Shown here: piece after piece, positions 53,364 through 62,568 of the stretch
How positions within the stretch are numbered: position 1 is the first letter of the stretch
Layout: each line of letters opens with the position of its first letter
Origin: Candidatus Eremiobacterota bacterium
GTDB lineage: Bacteria; Vulcanimicrobiota; Vulcanimicrobiia; Vulcanimicrobiales; Vulcanimicrobiaceae
Assembly: GCA_019240525.1 (NCBI GenBank)
Contig: JAFAYE010000001.1
Span: 469,300-533,299 of the forward strand
Direction of reading: 5' to 3'
Length of the DNA: 64,000 bases
Notes under the pieces: generated by a model
Seen by the model: the letters and a program-made list of their open reading frames with translations, nothing else
Told to the model about the DNA's origin: nothing
The model's database searches: none
Translations under genes and position numbers: made by a program

Positions 53364-54901
53364 AGTGGAGGCGGTGAGGAGTCAGGCTTCGGGAAACAGC
53401 CATCGGGGGCGTTAATCGGTGGAGCACTCGGTTGCGGGGGCGTCGCGCTGAGCCCGATCTCCGCCGGGTAGAATGACCCGCCGTCGGTCATCGTCTGAAC
53501 GACGGTGTGATACCGTTCGCCGGCTTTCAGCTCGAACGACGTAATCTGATACGGATTTGCGACTCGCACGCAGCCCACGTCGAAGAAGTTTCCGTCGATC
53601 AGGAAGCTTCCCCGGGCCGGTCCGGCGAGTGGCTTGAAAAAAAGATAGGCCGTCGTCGGGGTGCTTGTCGGATTGTTTATCGTCAGGTCGATGGTGTGCA
53701 GGATCCCGTAGTCACCGTAGTCGCGGCCGGTTGCGCTCGGATCGACGCTGGGCGGTGTGGGTTCCGTGTCGCCGACGACCACCGTCGCGTCGGCGCCGCC
53801 GGCGGTATAGTCGAGCGCATCGGTTCCGAAACCCGCGATCCGAAAGACGCCGGTGCGATGATGACCGTCGCCTGGAAGAACGGCACCGTCGAGCAGGCTG
53901 CGTGGATCCGTTCCGCCGGAGACGGCAAGGACGGTGACGATAACCGGGCCGCCGGAGAGGACGCGCACGTCGGCGGCTCCGCTGACGAGCTGGCGCGCGG
54001 CCATCGGCACGTTGGCGAAGAGAAATGGCTCATCCGCAGGCAGATTGACGACGATGCTTTCGCTGCGCGCCTTGGTCAGCAAGAAGTTCTTCGTCAGCGT
54101 TTGCCCAACGTGCATCACGTCCATGTTGGGTCCCGCCGAGGCTTCGACGAGCTGAACGGACGTTGGATCCTGCGATGCGCTCGAGAGGGCAACGACAAGC
54201 GTGTGCGGATCGTCGGCGGCGTCATGGTAATAAAAAATTCGCGTCGGCTGCGCCGCCGTCACGCTCCCGCGAAAGAGTACGCCGTCTTGCGTGACGTGCT
54301 CCGGATCGTCGTCGTAGAAGAGTAGTGCCGGCGCAAAGGGCGGCAGAACAACGTTATCGACCGTGACCGTCGTCGTCCCGGTCTGATCGAAGTAGCGCCC
54401 GTTCCCCGAGATCTGCACCGGCACGACGAACTGGGCACTCTGCCCCGGTCCCGGTGCTTCCACCGGCGCGGTGGGTGTTCCAATCGTTGGATCGGCGCCC
54501 GGCAGTGACTTGGTAATGCTCGCGACCCAGGCGACTACCTTCGAACTCAGCCAGCTGGAGTCGAGCGGATCGCCCGTGACCGTCAAGGTTGTCTGCGCCA
54601 CGATCGTGCCGGCATTGAAGGCGACGCGGATCGGTAGATCGGCGCTCACCCCTCGCGCATCGATGAGGTGCAGGACGTCGCTTCCCGTTTCCTGAGTCGC
54701 GGTCAACGTTACGCTGCCGCCGTCGGCGCTCACGTTCACGTTGACGAGCTTGCGATCGAGCGTCGCCGCAAGCGGCGGCGTTGCGCCGGTCACGACGACG
54801 GTTTGCTGTTGCGCCGGGTTGAGCGAAACGCTGCTCGCCGAAAGCATCAGCGTCGCCGACGTTGCCTGCGCCAACGAGACTCCCAGCAGCAGCGCGTACA
54901 C
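53360..54901 (-). CDS. Secreted protein with an N-terminal Ig-like domain, function unknown
   Basis: A 513-residue protein that starts (GTG) with a short signal-like segment (MYALLLGVSLAQATSATLML). Residues about 20-110 look like a bacterial Ig-like domain (LSASSVSLNPAQQQTVVVTGATPPLAATLD, then GSVTLTATQETGSDVLHL). The remainder is beta-rich with LLFYDDDPEHVTQDGVLFRG, FYYHDAADDPHTLVVALS and YLFFKPLAGPARGSFLIDG, and ends in a Pro/Ser tail. I do not recognise a catalytic site. It is 24 bases downstream of clpC and overlaps the WYL regulator gene, so all three are probably one operon. Confidence 0.75.
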   Translation of the reverse strand: MYALLLGVSLAQATSATLMLSASSVSLNPAQQQTVVVTGATPPLAATLDRKLVNVNVSADGGSVTLTATQETGSDVLHLIDARGVSADLPIRVAFNAGTIVAQTTLTVTGDPLDSSWLSSKVVAWVASITKSLPGADPTIGTPTAPVEAPGPGQSAQFVVPVQISGNGRYFDQTGTTTVTVDNVVLPPFAPALLFYDDDPEHVTQDGVLFRGSVTAAQPTRIFYYHDAADDPHTLVVALSSASQDPTSVQLVEASAGPNMDVMHVGQTLTKNFLLTKARSESIVVNLPADEPFLFANVPMAARQLVSGAADVRVLSGGPVIVTVLAVSGGTDPRSLLDGAVLPGDGHHRTGVFRIAGFGTDALDYTAGGADATVVVGDTEPTPPSVDPSATGRDYGDYGILHTIDLTINNPTSTPTTAYLFFKPLAGPARGSFLIDGNFFDVGCVRVANPYQITSFELKAGERYHTVVQTMTDGGSFYPAEIGLSATPPQPSAPPINAPDGCFPKPDSSPPPL

Positions 54902-54925
54902 GCGGTCCTAGACGCGCAGATCGAG

Positions 54926-57424
54926 TTAGGTTACGGCGGGCTCGGGCGGCGGCGCGGCGGGGGGCTCGATCGACGGGATCTTGGAGTATTTGAGCTTCTC
55001 CGGATCGTCGGGATCGACGTCGGCCAGAATGTGATCGCCCGCATTAAAGCTGCCTTTGAGCATCTCTTCGGCGATCTCATCTTCGACCATGCGCTGTATT
55101 GCCCGGCGCAGCGGTCGCGCTCCGAACTGCGGATCCCAACCCTTCTTGGCGAGCACCGACTTCGCGGCGTCGGTCGTCTTGAGTTCCATCTCTTGCGCGC
55201 GCACCTCCCGCGCAACCTTTTCGAGCTCGAGGCTGACGATCTGCTCAATCTGTTCGCGAGTGAGCTGATGAAAGACGATTACCTCATCGACACGATTGAG
55301 AAACTCCGGACGGAACGTCTGCTTCACTTCCTCCATGACGCGATTGCGCATGCGCTCGTACGCCTTGACTTCGTCTTCGGCCGAAAGCTTCTGTGGCCGA
55401 AACCCGATGTCGGTCGTGGTCGTCATCCCCGTTGCGCCGACGTTGCTCGTCATGATGATCACCGAATTCTTGAAGTCGACTTGGCGCCCCTGAGAATCGG
55501 TCAGACGACCGTCCTCGAGCACTTGGAGCAACAAGTTGAAGACGTCGGGATGTGCCTTTTCGATCTCATCGAGCAAGACCACGGAATACGGCCGGCGGCG
55601 CACGGCTTCGGTAAGCTGTCCTCCTTCTTCATAACCGACGTATCCCGGGGGAGCTCCGACCAGACGGCTCACGGAGTATTTCTCCATGTACTCCGACATG
55701 TCGATACGGATCATCGACTCTTCGTCGTCGAAGAGAAATGCCGCGACGCTGCGCGCAACTTCGGTCTTCCCGACCCCGGTTGGTCCAAGGAAGATAAACG
55801 AGCCGATGGGGCGGCTCGGATTCTTCAAGCCCGCGCGCGAGCGGCGTATCGCCCGGGTGATCACCTGTACCGCCTCTTCTTGGCCGACGATACGCTTGTG
55901 CAGAAGTTCGCCCATCTTGAGCAGCTTCTCGGTTTCGGCCTGCGCTAAGCGGCTTACCGGAATCTTCGTCCAGGACGAAACGATCTCGGCGATGTTTTCG
56001 GCGGTGACGCGCAAGATTCGGTCGGACGCCGCCTTTCGCTCGCGCCACTCTTGCTCGAGGTTCGCCTTTTCTAAGCGCAGCTTCTCCTCGCGATCGCGAA
56101 TCGAGGCCGCCTTATCGAACTCTTGATTTTTGACGACCGATTCTTTCTCGGCGATCAGTTTACGCAGCTGCGCGTCCGCCTCGCGAATTGCAGGCGGTGG
56201 GAGCGTGGCTTGGAGACGTACGCGCGAGCTGGCTTCGTCGATGAGATCGACCGCCTTGTCGGGCAAGAAACGATCGGTGATGTACCGGTCGCTGAGCTTG
56301 GCGGCCGCTGCGAGCGCCTCGTCGGTGATTTGAACCTTGTGATGCGCCTCGTAACGATCGCGCAATCCTTTGAGAATTTCAATCGTCTCTTCGACGGTCG
56401 GCTCGCCGACCATGACCGGCTGAAAGCGCCGCTCTAATGCGGAGTCTTTCTCGATATGCTTTCGGAACTCGTTGAGGGTCGTGGCGCCGATGCATTGGAG
56501 CTCGCCTCGCGCGAGCGCCGGCTTGATGATATTGCTGGCGTCGATTGCGCCTTCGGCCGCGCCGGCACCGACGAGGGTGTGCAGTTCGTCGATGAAGAGA
56601 ATGATCTCGCCCGCAGCGCCGCGGATCTCGTCCATCACACGCTTCATGCGCTCTTCAAACTCGCCGCGGTATTTCGTGCCCGCGACGAGTCCCGCGAGAT
56701 CGAGTGTGATAACGCGCCGATCGCGCAACGGTTCGGGGATATCGCCCTTGATAACGCGCTGCGCCAGGCCTTCCGCGATCGCGGTTTTGCCAACGCCGGG
56801 CTCGCCGATGAGTGCCGGATTGTTCTTCGTGCGACGCGAGAGAATTTGGATCACGCGTTCGATCTCGCTGTTGCGGCCGATGACGGGATCGAGCTTGTTG
56901 TCGCGCGCAAGCTGGGTGAGGTCGCGCCCGTATGCGTCGAGGGTCGGCGTCTTGCTCTTGCCTTTGGGCGTGCTAGGCTGACCTTCGGCGCCGAGCAACG
57001 AGGTCGTCTGGACGCGAACCTTCGCGGGATCGACGCCTAAATTGGTGAGCACGCGAGCGGCAACACCCTCGCCTTCCCGAATGAGTCCAAGAAGCAAGTG
57101 CTCGGTTCCAATGTAATTGTGATTGAGCTGCCGCGCCTCTTCAAAAGCGAGCTCGATAACGCGTTTAGCACGGGGCGTGAAGACCATCTCCTGTTGGACG
57201 GTTTGTCCACCACGTCCGACAATCGCTTCTACCTCTTGGCGAACTTTGGCCAGGTTAACGCCGAGCGATTCAAGCACTTTGGCCGCCAAGCTCTCGCCCT
57301 CGGAAATAATACCGAGCAGGATATGCTCGGTTCCAATGTAGTTGTTTCCGAGGCGCTGGGCTTCTTCTTGAGCGAGCACAATACTACGCCGCGCTCGCTC
57401 GGTGAAGGGCTCCCACATCGACAT
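54926..57424 (-). CDS. clpC: ATP-dependent Clp protease ATP-binding subunit ClpC
   Basis: ClpC is a Hsp100 unfoldase that feeds proteins to ClpP. The 832-residue protein has two Clp-N repeats ([20 protein letters not shown] and [20 protein letters not shown]). The first AAA+ module has Walker [14 protein letters not shown] near residue 210, followed by a UVR-type linker ([18 protein letters not shown]). The second AAA+ module has [12 protein letters not shown] and [17 protein letters not shown]. The tail after the D2 small domain ends with a Pro-rich [12 protein letters not shown]. No McsA/McsB genes are nearby. AAAGGAAGAG in the leader serves as ribosome-binding site. Confidence 0.95.
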   Translation of the reverse strand: MSMWEPFTERARRSIVLAQEEAQRLGNNYIGTEHILLGIISEGESLAAKVLESLGVNLAKVRQEVEAIVGRGGQTVQQEMVFTPRAKRVIELAFEEARQLNHNYIGTEHLLLGLIREGEGVAARVLTNLGVDPAKVRVQTTSLLGAEGQPSTPKGKSKTPTLDAYGRDLTQLARDNKLDPVIGRNSEIERVIQILSRRTKNNPALIGEPGVGKTAIAEGLAQRVIKGDIPEPLRDRRVITLDLAGLVAGTKYRGEFEERMKRVMDEIRGAAGEIILFIDELHTLVGAGAAEGAIDASNIIKPALARGELQCIGATTLNEFRKHIEKDSALERRFQPVMVGEPTVEETIEILKGLRDRYEAHHKVQITDEALAAAAKLSDRYITDRFLPDKAVDLIDEASSRVRLQATLPPPAIREADAQLRKLIAEKESVVKNQEFDKAASIRDREEKLRLEKANLEQEWRERKAASDRILRVTAENIAEIVSSWTKIPVSRLAQAETEKLLKMGELLHKRIVGQEEAVQVITRAIRRSRAGLKNPSRPIGSFIFLGPTGVGKTEVARSVAAFLFDDEESMIRIDMSEYMEKYSVSRLVGAPPGYVGYEEGGQLTEAVRRRPYSVVLLDEIEKAHPDVFNLLLQVLEDGRLTDSQGRQVDFKNSVIIMTSNVGATGMTTTTDIGFRPQKLSAEDEVKAYERMRNRVMEEVKQTFRPEFLNRVDEVIVFHQLTREQIEQIVSLELEKVAREVRAQEMELKTTDAAKSVLAKKGWDPQFGARPLRRAIQRMVEDEIAEEMLKGSFNAGDHILADVDPDDPEKLKYSKIPSIEPPAAPPPEPAVT

Positions 57425-57538
57425 CGCTCTGGCTCTTCCTTTCCTGTGATCCTTATAACTCTACCCGCCCCAGAGCAGTTTCCTTGGCCGGGCCAATCGA
57501 GCGAAGGTTTGCCGTGCGGCGCGAGTAACTCCTACTCA

Positions 57539-57850
57539 ATGCCGACCGTCGACCAAATTCGCACAGCGCTCGTCGAAGTGAAAGATCCCGAGCTGAATCT
57601 CGGAATTCTCGAGCTCGGTCTCGTCTACGATATCGCGGCCGACGGCGAAAACGGCGAGAACGTTACGGTGATGATGACCTTGACGTCACCGATGTGTCCC
57701 GTCGGTCCTATGTTCATGCAGTCCGTGAAGGATCGCGTGCTCGCCGTCGAGGGCGTGAAGAACGCCAACGTGGAGATCACCTTTAATCCACCGTGGGATC
57801 CCACGACCATGGCGTCCGACGACGTGAAAGCCATGCTGGGGATTTGGTAG
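57539..57850 (+). CDS. MIP18/DUF59-family iron-sulfur cluster assembly protein
   Basis: A 103-residue protein of the MIP18 (PaaD/SufT-type) family. It has the core KDPELNLGILELGLVYDI at the N terminus, VTVMMTLTSPMCPVGPMF with the conserved Cys, and VEITFNPPWDP-TMASDD near the C terminus. Such proteins help to mature or deliver Fe-S clusters; in other contexts they are subunits of phenylacetyl-CoA epoxidase. No Suf or paa genes are seen in the window. The ATG at 57539 lacks a clear Shine-Dalgarno. It is divergent from clpC and convergent with the prolyl oligopeptidase. Confidence 0.88.
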   Translation: MPTVDQIRTALVEVKDPELNLGILELGLVYDIAADGENGENVTVMMTLTSPMCPVGPMFMQSVKDRVLAVEGVKNANVEITFNPPWDPTTMASDDVKAMLGIW

Positions 57851-57874
57851 AACGCGGCTCGCGCACGCCTCGCT

Positions 57875-60121
57875 CTACGGTGCGAACGTTACGGCTTGCC
57901 GCGGAAAGACGCGGGTCGGGATACCGGCGAAGGCGGGATCGCCGCACTGCCATAGCAAGAACGAGTACTCGTCCGTAAGGAGCTCTTCGCTCTGCTTGCG
58001 GGATGCGGCCAAGAACCCGTGGCCGGCGTCGTAATCGACGCGTAGCAGAATAGGACGGCCGCTCGTCGTCGCCGTTTGCAAACGCGCGGTAAATTTTGCG
58101 AGCTCCCACGACGCGACGCGGGGATCGTTATAGCCGGTGATAAGCATTACCCCTGGATATGCCGTTCCTGGAACGACGTGCTCGTAGGCGTCCATGGCAT
58201 AAAGCGCATGGAATCCGAGGCGGTCCTTGACCGTGCCGAACTCGGGTATATTGGGTGGCCCATTCGGAGTAAATTCGGAGCGAAGCGCATTGCTCACACC
58301 GACGACGTCGAGCGCAGCGGCAAAGAGGTGCGGCTGTGAAGTGATGGCCCGCCCAATGGTGATTCCTCCGGCGCTCGTCCCTTCGCCGGCCAGGTGCGCC
58401 GAAGCGGTGTACTTGTGCGCGATCAACCACTCTCCGCAGCCAACGAAGTCCTCCCAGGTGTGCGGTTTGGTTGCGAGCATACCCGCGCGATGCCACGCTT
58501 CGCCATACCAACCGCCTCCGCGCACGTGGCAGACGGCGAAGACTCCGCCGCGTTCGAGCCATGCCACGCGCGTCGCGCTAAACGATGGATTGAGCTCGAT
58601 TCCATACGCGCCATAGCCTTCGAGGTATGCCGGGTGCGTACCATCGAGCCGAAGACCCCGGCGATAGACGATCGAGAGCGGGACCATGGTACCGTCGGCG
58701 CTGCGTGCCTGCACCTCCGACGACGTATAGGCCGACATATCGACGTTGGCCAGCTCTTTGAGATGCGTGTCCGTCACCGTACCGTTGGCATCAACGGCAT
58801 AGACGAGCAGCGAGTGCGTCCAGCCGGTGAGCCCGAACGTCGCTCCGGGCTCGCGCGGATCCGTGACCAGCGTATTGATCGAGCCTCGGAACGGAAGCGT
58901 AATGTTGGTGGCGGCACCGGCGGTGCCGTCGGCCGACAACGCGACGCGCGTGATCTGCCCGAACCCGCCGTTGCGCGATAGAACGTAGAGCCCGTCGGCG
59001 GCCACGCCGAGTTGCTCGACGATCGGGATTCCCGGCGAAATCACCGTTCGCGCCGAGTCGAGGTTCGGCGCTTGCAACGAAGCGGCGATAACTTTGAACG
59101 TCGGCGCGTTCTTGTGCGTGAGCAGGTAGACGGTCGAGCCTTTTAGATCGTAGGCCGTAACGCCATCGGCCGGCGACGCAATCGGCTTCCACGGCGCGCT
59201 TGCATCGCTCACGGAACCGGAGGTTGCATAAATCGAAAGTTCGTTTTGCACGCCATGCCCGATGACGCCAAGCGTATACGGCGAGACGGGCGAGTAGAGG
59301 ACGATCGGGAAATCGGTGGCGCCGAATGGCACGTTCGGATTGACGCCGTAACCGAAGACGGGCACGTCACGATCGGGATCGCGCCCGAGCACGTGCAGAT
59401 AGTTTACCGCCCGCGTCTCCTTGTCGACCTCCGGTTCGCCGGGCTGCAGTTTGGGAAAGCGAACGTAATAAAATGAATTCCCGTCGGGCAGCCAGCTCGT
59501 CGCGCCAACGTAGTAGGCTCGATCGATCGTATCGGGTAGAACGCGCGCCGTCGCCGTTTCAACGACGTGAATGACCGCCGCTTCGGAACCGCCTTCGGAG
59601 ATGCCGTATGCAACGAAGCGCCCATCGAGCGACGGCAGAAAATAGTTGATGGTGTAGTGCTTGCCGGCAGTCGCCAGCATTTGCGGGTCGACCAAGACCC
59701 GTTCGTCGGTTCCGTCGACCTTACGCGCATAGAGCTTCGGCGTGTTGTCTCCCGGATTGAGTTTGATATAGAAGTAGTAAGGACCGTCGCGCGTGACGTC
59801 GCTGACCGACGATCCTGCGTTGTCGAGCTGGGCTATCCGATCGAAAAGCTGCTGCCGCGCGGTTCCTAAGCGGCTCAACACTCCACGTGCGTAGTCGTTC
59901 TCTTGCCGAAAGAACGCAACGACGGCGGGGTCATTCATGTTCTCGAAATAGCGATACGGATCGGTAACCGATGCCCCGAACATCGAGGTTCCAACCGGAC
60001 GCGTCGGCGGGACCGGCGGCGGCGTTGGGAAGCTCTGCGCCGGCGGCGTCGCGGCGCGCACCGCCGGAACCGCGATGCACGCGAAGATACAAATCGTGGC
60101 AGCAACAACAGCTCGCAACAT
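57875..60121 (-). CDS. Secreted prolyl oligopeptidase-family serine peptidase (S9A)
   Basis: A 748-residue peptidase with a signal peptide (residues about 1-23, ending AVRA). It has the seven-bladed propeller beginning DPYRYFENMNDPAVVAFFRQEN and the C-terminal alpha/beta-hydrolase domain. The catalytic Ser is in GEGTSAGGITIG, Asp in GYNDPRV and His in DAGHGF, all in the right order. The family cleaves short proline-containing peptides; here probably periplasmic. It is divergent from the carboxylase gene (88-base gap). Confidence 0.9.
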   Translation of the reverse strand: MLRAVVAATICIFACIAVPAVRAATPPAQSFPTPPPVPPTRPVGTSMFGASVTDPYRYFENMNDPAVVAFFRQENDYARGVLSRLGTARQQLFDRIAQLDNAGSSVSDVTRDGPYYFYIKLNPGDNTPKLYARKVDGTDERVLVDPQMLATAGKHYTINYFLPSLDGRFVAYGISEGGSEAAVIHVVETATARVLPDTIDRAYYVGATSWLPDGNSFYYVRFPKLQPGEPEVDKETRAVNYLHVLGRDPDRDVPVFGYGVNPNVPFGATDFPIVLYSPVSPYTLGVIGHGVQNELSIYATSGSVSDASAPWKPIASPADGVTAYDLKGSTVYLLTHKNAPTFKVIAASLQAPNLDSARTVISPGIPIVEQLGVAADGLYVLSRNGGFGQITRVALSADGTAGAATNITLPFRGSINTLVTDPREPGATFGLTGWTHSLLVYAVDANGTVTDTHLKELANVDMSAYTSSEVQARSADGTMVPLSIVYRRGLRLDGTHPAYLEGYGAYGIELNPSFSATRVAWLERGGVFAVCHVRGGGWYGEAWHRAGMLATKPHTWEDFVGCGEWLIAHKYTASAHLAGEGTSAGGITIGRAITSQPHLFAAALDVVGVSNALRSEFTPNGPPNIPEFGTVKDRLGFHALYAMDAYEHVVPGTAYPGVMLITGYNDPRVASWELAKFTARLQTATTSGRPILLRVDYDAGHGFLAASRKQSEELLTDEYSFLLWQCGDPAFAGIPTRVFPRQAVTFAP

Positions 60122-60209
60122 GCTCCGCTCTTCTCGCCTTGGCTTTACGGGTCATCCTGCGCTCTACGGCATCGAGGACCCGGCGAGAACGGCGTGCAAG
60201 GAGGCCGCA

Positions 60210-61763
60210 GTGAAGAGCCGCGCGGAAAAGTATGCAGAGCTTCGGCATAAGCGCGAGCAGGCGGCGATGCCGGCCGGCGGCGATGCCGTTGAACGGCAAC
60301 ACCAACGGGGCAAGCAATCTGCGCGCGAGCGTGTCAAGGCGCTGGTCGACGAAGGCTCGTTCGTCGAATTCGATCGATACGTGGTGCACCGCACGAGCGC
60401 GTTCGGCTTGGACGAACGGGAGTTTCTCGGCGACGGCGTCATCACCGGTCGAGCGACAATTGACGGTCGACAAATCTTTCTCTTTTCGCAAGATTTTTCG
60501 GTACTCGGCGGATCGCTGGGCGAAGCCTTTGCCGAAAAAATTTGCAAGGTGATGGATCTTGCCGTGCGCACGGGCTCCCCAATGATCGGCATCAACGATT
60601 CGGGAGGCGCGCGAATTCAAGAAGGGGTCGTATCGCTCGGCGGCTATGCGGAAATATTTTGGCGTAACGTTCAAGCGAGCGGCGTCGTTCCGCAAATAAG
60701 CCTGATCGCAGGACCGTGCGCCGGGGGTGCGGTCTACTCCCCGGCGATCACCGACTTTATTTTGATGACCGAAAAAATCTCGCAAATGTTCATCACCGGA
60801 CCGGAAATCATCAAGACGGTGACCGGCGAAGAGGTCTCGTTCGAAGAGCTCGGCGGCGCACACACACACGCAACCCGCAGCGGCGTCGCGCATCTCATCG
60901 CGACGGACGAAGCGAATCTGTTCGAACTCACGCGCGCGCTCTTCTCCTTCATCCCGCAGAATAATCGCGACCTTCCGCCGCAGTATGACTGCGACGACGA
61001 CCCACACCGGTTCGTGGATGCGCTCGACGAGCTGATACCCGATTCGGCGAACAAACCCTACGATATGCACGATGTGATCGAGGGCGTCGTCGATTATGGC
61101 GATTTTTTGGAGATTCAGCCGCTCTATGCCGCGAACATCATCTGCGGATTCGGCCGGATCAACGGCCAAAGCATCGGTCTGGTCGGTAACCAACCCAACG
61201 TGTTGGCGGGAGTGCTCGATACGCGGTCCTCAATCAAGGCCGCGCGTTTCGTGCGTTTCTGCGACGCGTTCAACATTCCGCTGGTCACGTTCGTGGACGT
61301 GCCGGGCTTTTTGCCGGGGACCGACCAAGAGTACGGCGGCATCATTCTGCACGGCGCAAAACTTCTCTACGCCTTCGCGGAAGCGACGGTTCCGAAGATA
61401 ACGATCATCACGCGCAAGGCCTACGGGGGCGCCTACGACGTCATGGCCAGCAAGCACATCCGTGCCGACGTGAATCTGGCGTGGCCCAGCGCCGAGATTG
61501 CGGTGATGGGCGCGGAGGGAGCGGTCAAGACCATTTTCCGACGCGAAATCGCCGGGGCCGCCGACGCGGAAGCGAAGACGCGCGAACTCGTTGACGAATA
61601 CACCGAGCGTTTCGCCAATCCGTACATCGCCGCTCAACGCGGCTATGTCGACGATATCATCGAGGCGAGGGAGACTCGCCGTGCGATCGCCGGTGCCTTA
61701 GCGATGCTGCGCGAGAAACGCGCGCCCGTTCCGGCGCGCAAGCACGGCAACATACCACTCTAG
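60210..61763 (+). CDS. pccB: Acyl-CoA carboxylase beta subunit (propionyl-CoA carboxylase-type carboxyltransferase)
   Basis: A 517-residue carboxyltransferase with both crotonase-like halves. It has GINDSGGARIQEGVVSLGGYAEIF, IAGPCAGGAVYSPAITDFI, and EYGGIILHGAKLLYAFAEATVPKITIITRKAYGGAYDVMASKH in the second half. It transfers CO2 from carboxybiotin to acetyl-CoA or propionyl-CoA; the Asp of GGAYDVM would favour propionyl-CoA if I align it correctly. The GTG at 60210 is preceded by a perfect AAGGAGG (60198-60204). FabI and a biotin carboxylase follow in the same operon, so acetyl-CoA carboxylation for fatty-acid synthesis is also plausible. Confidence 0.9.
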   Translation: MKSRAEKYAELRHKREQAAMPAGGDAVERQHQRGKQSARERVKALVDEGSFVEFDRYVVHRTSAFGLDEREFLGDGVITGRATIDGRQIFLFSQDFSVLGGSLGEAFAEKICKVMDLAVRTGSPMIGINDSGGARIQEGVVSLGGYAEIFWRNVQASGVVPQISLIAGPCAGGAVYSPAITDFILMTEKISQMFITGPEIIKTVTGEEVSFEELGGAHTHATRSGVAHLIATDEANLFELTRALFSFIPQNNRDLPPQYDCDDDPHRFVDALDELIPDSANKPYDMHDVIEGVVDYGDFLEIQPLYAANIICGFGRINGQSIGLVGNQPNVLAGVLDTRSSIKAARFVRFCDAFNIPLVTFVDVPGFLPGTDQEYGGIILHGAKLLYAFAEATVPKITIITRKAYGGAYDVMASKHIRADVNLAWPSAEIAVMGAEGAVKTIFRREIAGAADAEAKTRELVDEYTERFANPYIAAQRGYVDDIIEARETRRAIAGALAMLREKRAPVPARKHGNIPL

Positions 61764-61788
61764 CGAAGATTAAGAGGAAACGCTCGAC

Positions 61789-62568
61789 GTGAAACTATTG
61801 GAAGGCAAGCGCGCGCTGGTCACGGGAGTTGCAAATCGATGGTCGATTGCTACCGGCATCGCCCGCAAGCTCCACGAGCATGGCGCTGAGTTGGTTCTGA
61901 CCTATCAGGGCGAGCGCGTGCGAGAAGAGGTCGAAAAACTTGCAGCAGAGCTCGGGGGCGCGCTAACGCTTGAATGCGACGTTTCCAACGATACGTCGTT
62001 GCGAACGATGCAAGAGCGGCTTTCGTCGGACGTCGGACAGATCGACGCTCTGGTTCACTCGATTGCCTTTGCAAATAAGGAAGACTTGGCCGGAAAAGTT
62101 TTCGAAACGTCCCGGCCCGGCTTCTCCCTAGCCCTCGACGTGTCGGCGTACTCCCTCATCGCATTGGTGGGAGCCTTGCGCGAATCGTTCAACAATGGCG
62201 CCTCGATCATGGCGCTAACGTATCTGGGCGCAACGCAGATCGTACCGAATTACAACTTGATGGGTATCGCCAAGGCCGCGCTCGAGGCAACCATCCGATA
62301 CCTCGCGTTCGATCTGGGAGATCGCAAGATTCGAGTCAACGCAATATCGGCGGGCCCGATCAAAACCGCGAGCTCGCGTCAGGTCGGTGGATTTTCGCGG
62401 ATTCTCGACGTCGTGCCCAAGGTCGCGCCGCTGCGGCGGAACGTGACGTCAGACGACGTCGGCAGCATGGCCGTGTTTCTGGCATCCGATCTTGCGAGCG
62501 CGATTACGGCAGACGTGCATTTCGTCGATGCCGGCTATCACGCGATGGGACTCTTCGCCTCCGAGTGA
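61789..62568 (+). CDS. fabI: Enoyl-[acyl-carrier-protein] reductase [NADH] FabI
   Basis: FabI completes each fatty-acid elongation cycle by reducing enoyl-ACP. The 259-residue SDR enzyme has the atypical FabI nucleotide motif GVANRWSIATGIA and HSIAFA. The Y-x6-Y-x6-K triad appears as LTYLGATQIVPNYNLMGIAKAALEA, and the C-terminal NAISAGPIKT is present. It starts with GTG after AGAGGAA. Its TGA overlaps the GTG of the next gene by four bases. The triclosan-sensitive class is inferred from this motif. Confidence 0.95.
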   Translation: MKLLEGKRALVTGVANRWSIATGIARKLHEHGAELVLTYQGERVREEVEKLAAELGGALTLECDVSNDTSLRTMQERLSSDVGQIDALVHSIAFANKEDLAGKVFETSRPGFSLALDVSAYSLIALVGALRESFNNGASIMALTYLGATQIVPNYNLMGIAKAALEATIRYLAFDLGDRKIRVNAISAGPIKTASSRQVGGFSRILDVVPKVAPLRRNVTSDDVGSMAVFLASDLASAITADVHFVDAGYHAMGLFASE

